From: Acidobacteriaceae bacterium | Lineage (GTDB): Bacteria; Acidobacteriota; Terriglobia; Terriglobales; Acidobacteriaceae | DNA length: 13,482 nucleotides | Assembly: GCA_003135495.1 (NCBI GenBank) | Contig: PLBX01000119.1 | Coordinates: 1-13,482, forward strand | Direction of reading: 5' to 3' | Notes under the pieces: generated by a model | Told to the model about the DNA's origin: nothing | Databases searched by the model: none | The model's input: only the letters and a program-made list of their open reading frames with translations | In this document: piece by piece, positions 11,078 through 13,482 of the stretch | Layout: each line of letters starts with the position of its first letter | Numbering within the stretch: the first letter of the stretch is position 1 | Made by a program: the position numbers and the translations under genes

Positions 11078-13482
11078 CTACTCGCGTTCGGAGTAACGTC
11101 GCGGAGACGGAAGAGTCACGGCCCCACCGACCGCGATTGAAAACTCCTTCTTTGCGGACACGCCATCGAGACCCTCAGCCGTAAACTTCACCTTGTAATT
11201 TCCGGCGGCCGTGTACGCATGAGTCAGAGTTGAGCCATCAGCGACGGTTCCATCGCCGAAATCCCAGTGATAGGCGAGCGCGGGAACTCCATCGGCCGCC
11301 ACCTTGCTGGAGAATTCTATCTCTTCCCCGATTTTTGCTTGAGACTGTACCTGGAAGGCAATCGACGGTGCGGTGGCGGGAATTGAAGCATCAATAATCT
11401 TGATGAGCTTGACCGAGTGTGCGGGCTGATTCTCCAGGCGCAGCGCTTCGTGGTCCACCGCCAGCGGATGATTTTGCGCAAGGATGTCGAATAACTTGTA
11501 TGAGCGTCCGGAGGGAAGCTTTAGATCGCTAAAAGTCAAAGTGTGCGAGCGCGATTGCTCGGTCCAGTTAAAGACCGCCAAAATGGACTGACGCTGGTCT
11601 TGGGGTAGCCAAAACACGCTAGGTTGCTCGTCATTGTCCTCGTAACTCAGAAGATCCAGAGGCAAAGCCGCTCTCCCCAATTTTGCCATCGCGAGCAAAT
11701 CAGGATTCTCGACTAGCGCCACGCGTTCCGCATCTTTCCCTAGGGTCGGAAGGTCGTCGCCAATTTCGAACATTCCTCCTGAAACCGCAGCGAGGGCGAT
11801 GGAGACCCCCGCCTCGTTCAACGTAAGAGGAGCTTGAATGGTACGTTCTTCGAGAAGTTGGCGGGAAACTGTGAAGGCGTCCGGATCCTCAATGAAAAAG
11901 TTCCGGTGCATGTAATAGCGTGCAGCAATGCCGGGCTCGGCTTCCTTGCTGCGGAGAAACGCGTGACCGGTATCCTGAGATACCCGGCCTTCATCCACCA
12001 AACCTACAGGGTTCAACATTGGACTGCCATCTTTGTCGAGCAGCACATCGTTTCCGACTGTCTTGCGAATAATCTCCAGACCAAGCCGCTGCGCTTCAAG
12101 CGCCGATGTATTCGGACGATGGTAGTAACCCTCAATTGCCGAGTTATCCATGAAGTCGAGCTTGATGTAACGCGCGCCCCATTCTTTGACTAACGTGTTA
12201 TAAGTCTGCCGCAGATATTCCTGCGCTTCAGGATGTGTGACGTCTAAGACGAAGAGACGTTCGCCCTCGACCTCTTCGGCTTTGCCGATGCAGATGGGAT
12301 CGCCATGGGCGTTGTGCACCAGCCAATCTTTATGGTGCTCGTAGATCCAGGCGCGCTCGCCCACTTCAAAGGGAGCGGTCCAAACGCCTACTTTCAATCC
12401 CAATCGGGCTACGCGATGAGTTATGTCCCACATGCCATGCGGAAATTGCGAAGCATTCGGAGTTGCATATTCGCTGCGCGAGTATCCGTAACCCAGGTCG
12501 AAATGAAAATAGTCGTAGCCGAGGTTCCTCAGGTGCTGGGCGAGCCATTCAGCGTTTGTCAGCGCAGCGCCTTCGGTGATCTTGAAGTAAAACGCAGTCC
12601 AGCTCCACCATCCGAGCATATTGTTTGCGCTCACGCGGCTGTGATGGAGCTCGCGAATCGCGGCGCCATAGTTTTCCAGTTGCGAGTGGTAGTGATTTCC
12701 GGCGGCAAACATCAGGCGCTCTGAAGAAATTGACTCGCCCGCTGGTAGAGGAACGTTTAATTCGATCAGGTTTTCGGCCGGGCCTTCGCGCAGGCCGGAT
12801 TCCTCATCGGTGGCTTGTATCTCGGTCGTTCCAGTCGAATCGATGGTGAATGCGGCGATGGCGGGTCCGTCCGGCGATGAAGATTCGGTCTGCAGATGAA
12901 TGATGGTGAGGAAGCGATTGGAAGTGAGGGCGCCCCAAAACAGGCTCTCATGGCTGTCGCGGTTGTAAATTAGCTGGCTGCCCACGGCCCGATGCATTCC
13001 CTTGGGAGCTCTTCCCAGGTTGTAAATCTGTAGCGGCGGCCAATCTTCGCTGAAGCTATCGGAAAGAACGCGGTCGCTTTTTTGCGCGCCCGCTAGATCG
13101 ATCGTTCTGCTTCCGACAGCCTCGACGCTTCGGATGCTTTGGATCGTGGCTGCTTTGCCTGTGTAATTCCGTACCTCGGCCCCGATGACGCCGAAAGATT
13201 TGCCCTCGTAGATTTGCAGCGTGTAGGCGAGATCGGGGAAAGTCGATAGTCCGGAGGAGGTGATTGTAATTTTCTTGCCATGTCCGAGAGCATCGTCGAA
13301 GTTCGACTGAGCGATGTCGTGTTTCGGATAATCGGTTGACTTAACCCATTTGTGATCGATCTCCGCCGCGACTCTTGCCTGGATGACGCTGTGCCCGTCG
13401 CTTCCAGATCGGATTTCGTAGGTTCCATCGGGCTGAATTACGACGGCTAGCCCGGCGGCGGACGCACTGAGCCGCACGGGCG
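11078..13482 (-). CDS. Alpha-galactosidase-like glycoside hydrolase (GH36/GH27 type) with PKD domain; 5' end outside window
   Basis: The frame is open to the window edge. About 800 residues are visible, and no signal peptide is seen, so the true start is upstream. Numbered from the first in-window GTG (13477): residues 1-270 are an N-terminal beta-sandwich. Residues 285-560 are a TIM barrel of the melibiase clan (WWSWTAFYF, LGYDYFHFDLGYGY, LKVGVWTAPF, YIKLDFMD, DEGRVSQDTGHAF). D441 in KLDF is the expected nucleophile, and D502 in RVSQD the expected acid/base. Residues 600-695 are a C-terminal beta domain. Residues about 703-783 are a PKD domain (YHWDFGDG at 736-743, HAYTAAGNYKV at 753-763), usually extracellular. 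It likely releases terminal alpha-galactose from oligo- or polysaccharides; the exact substrate is unknown. The last dozen residues before the TAG seem derived from a fused alpha/beta hydrolase, so the natural C-terminus may be lost. Confidence 0.88.
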   Translation of the reverse strand, partial: PVRLSASAAGLAVVIQPDGTYEIRSGSDGHSVIQARVAAEIDHKWVKSTDYPKHDIAQSNFDDALGHGKKITITSSGLSTFPDLAYTLQIYEGKSFGVIGAEVRNYTGKAATIQSIRSVEAVGSRTIDLAGAQKSDRVLSDSFSEDWPPLQIYNLGRAPKGMHRAVGSQLIYNRDSHESLFWGALTSNRFLTIIHLQTESSSPDGPAIAAFTIDSTGTTEIQATDEESGLREGPAENLIELNVPLPAGESISSERLMFAAGNHYHSQLENYGAAIRELHHSRVSANNMLGWWSWTAFYFKITEGAALTNAEWLAQHLRNLGYDYFHFDLGYGYSRSEYATPNASQFPHGMWDITHRVARLGLKVGVWTAPFEVGERAWIYEHHKDWLVHNAHGDPICIGKAEEVEGERLFVLDVTHPEAQEYLRQTYNTLVKEWGARYIKLDFMDNSAIEGYYHRPNTSALEAQRLGLEIIRKTVGNDVLLDKDGSPMLNPVGLVDEGRVSQDTGHAFLRSKEAEPGIAARYYMHRNFFIEDPDAFTVSRQLLEERTIQAPLTLNEAGVSIALAAVSGGMFEIGDDLPTLGKDAERVALVENPDLLAMAKLGRAALPLDLLSYEDNDEQPSVFWLPQDQRQSILAVFNWTEQSRSHTLTFSDLKLPSGRSYKLFDILAQNHPLAVDHEALRLENQPAHSVKLIKIIDASIPATAPSIAFQVQSQAKIGEEIEFSSKVAADGVPALAYHWDFGDGTVADGSTLTHAYTAAGNYKVKFTAEGLDGVSAKKEFSIAVGGAVTLPSPRRYSERE

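Noticed and set aside
11834..12193. 119-residue plus-strand frame inside the glycosidase region
   Set aside because: It is fully antisense to the catalytic barrel of the glycosidase, with no ribosome site or domain.

Overview
The window looks like a chromosomal segment from an Acidobacteriota-type bacterium (Koribacter/Terriglobales-like). This is an inference from protein style: a TIGR03118-type secreted propeller, an XRE/S24-like regulator, a seven-helix membrane protein paired with a one-helix protein, and a secreted mini-peptide all resemble families I associate with that phylum. I ran no search and there is no rRNA in the window.

Layout. (1) 1-114 is the C-terminal tail of a plus-strand gene. 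(2) 5187 down to 148 is a compact minus-strand operon: an OmpR/PhoB-type response regulator, a Cache/HAMP sensor histidine kinase, a coiled-coil outer-membrane porin-like barrel and a periplasmic cupredoxin. The gaps are 2 to 76 bp. It reads as a signal-responsive envelope module in which the two-component pair probably controls its own operon. A PhoB-box-like 11-bp direct repeat sits about 130 bp upstream of the regulator. (3) 5188-5586 is a divergent intergenic region. (4) 5587-6612 is a secreted TIGR03118-like protein on the plus strand, followed by a strong hairpin. (5) 7555 down to 6780 holds three small, tightly packed minus-strand genes of unknown function. The first has a leader-like YxxP / KLTPEQA segment. 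(6) 9224 down to 7747 is a second minus-strand cluster: a 40-residue secreted peptide with a CxxxxC core, a seven-TM protein, and a one-TM protein that starts inside the previous stop codon (ATGA). This is the best candidate for an undescribed system. (7) 9331-9798 (plus) and 10489-9680 (minus, XRE regulator) converge and overlap by 119 bp. (8) 10627-11077 is a graveyard: an apparent peroxiredoxin N-terminal remnant and the C-terminal end of an alpha/beta hydrolase. (9) From 11078 to the window edge is a large GH36/GH27-like alpha-galactosidase with a C-terminal PKD domain. Its reading frame runs, interrupted only by one TAG, directly into the hydrolase remnant.

I saw no tRNA, rRNA, CRISPR array or transposase. 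The deletion-type remnants at 10.6-11.1 kb are the only clear sign of rearrangement.
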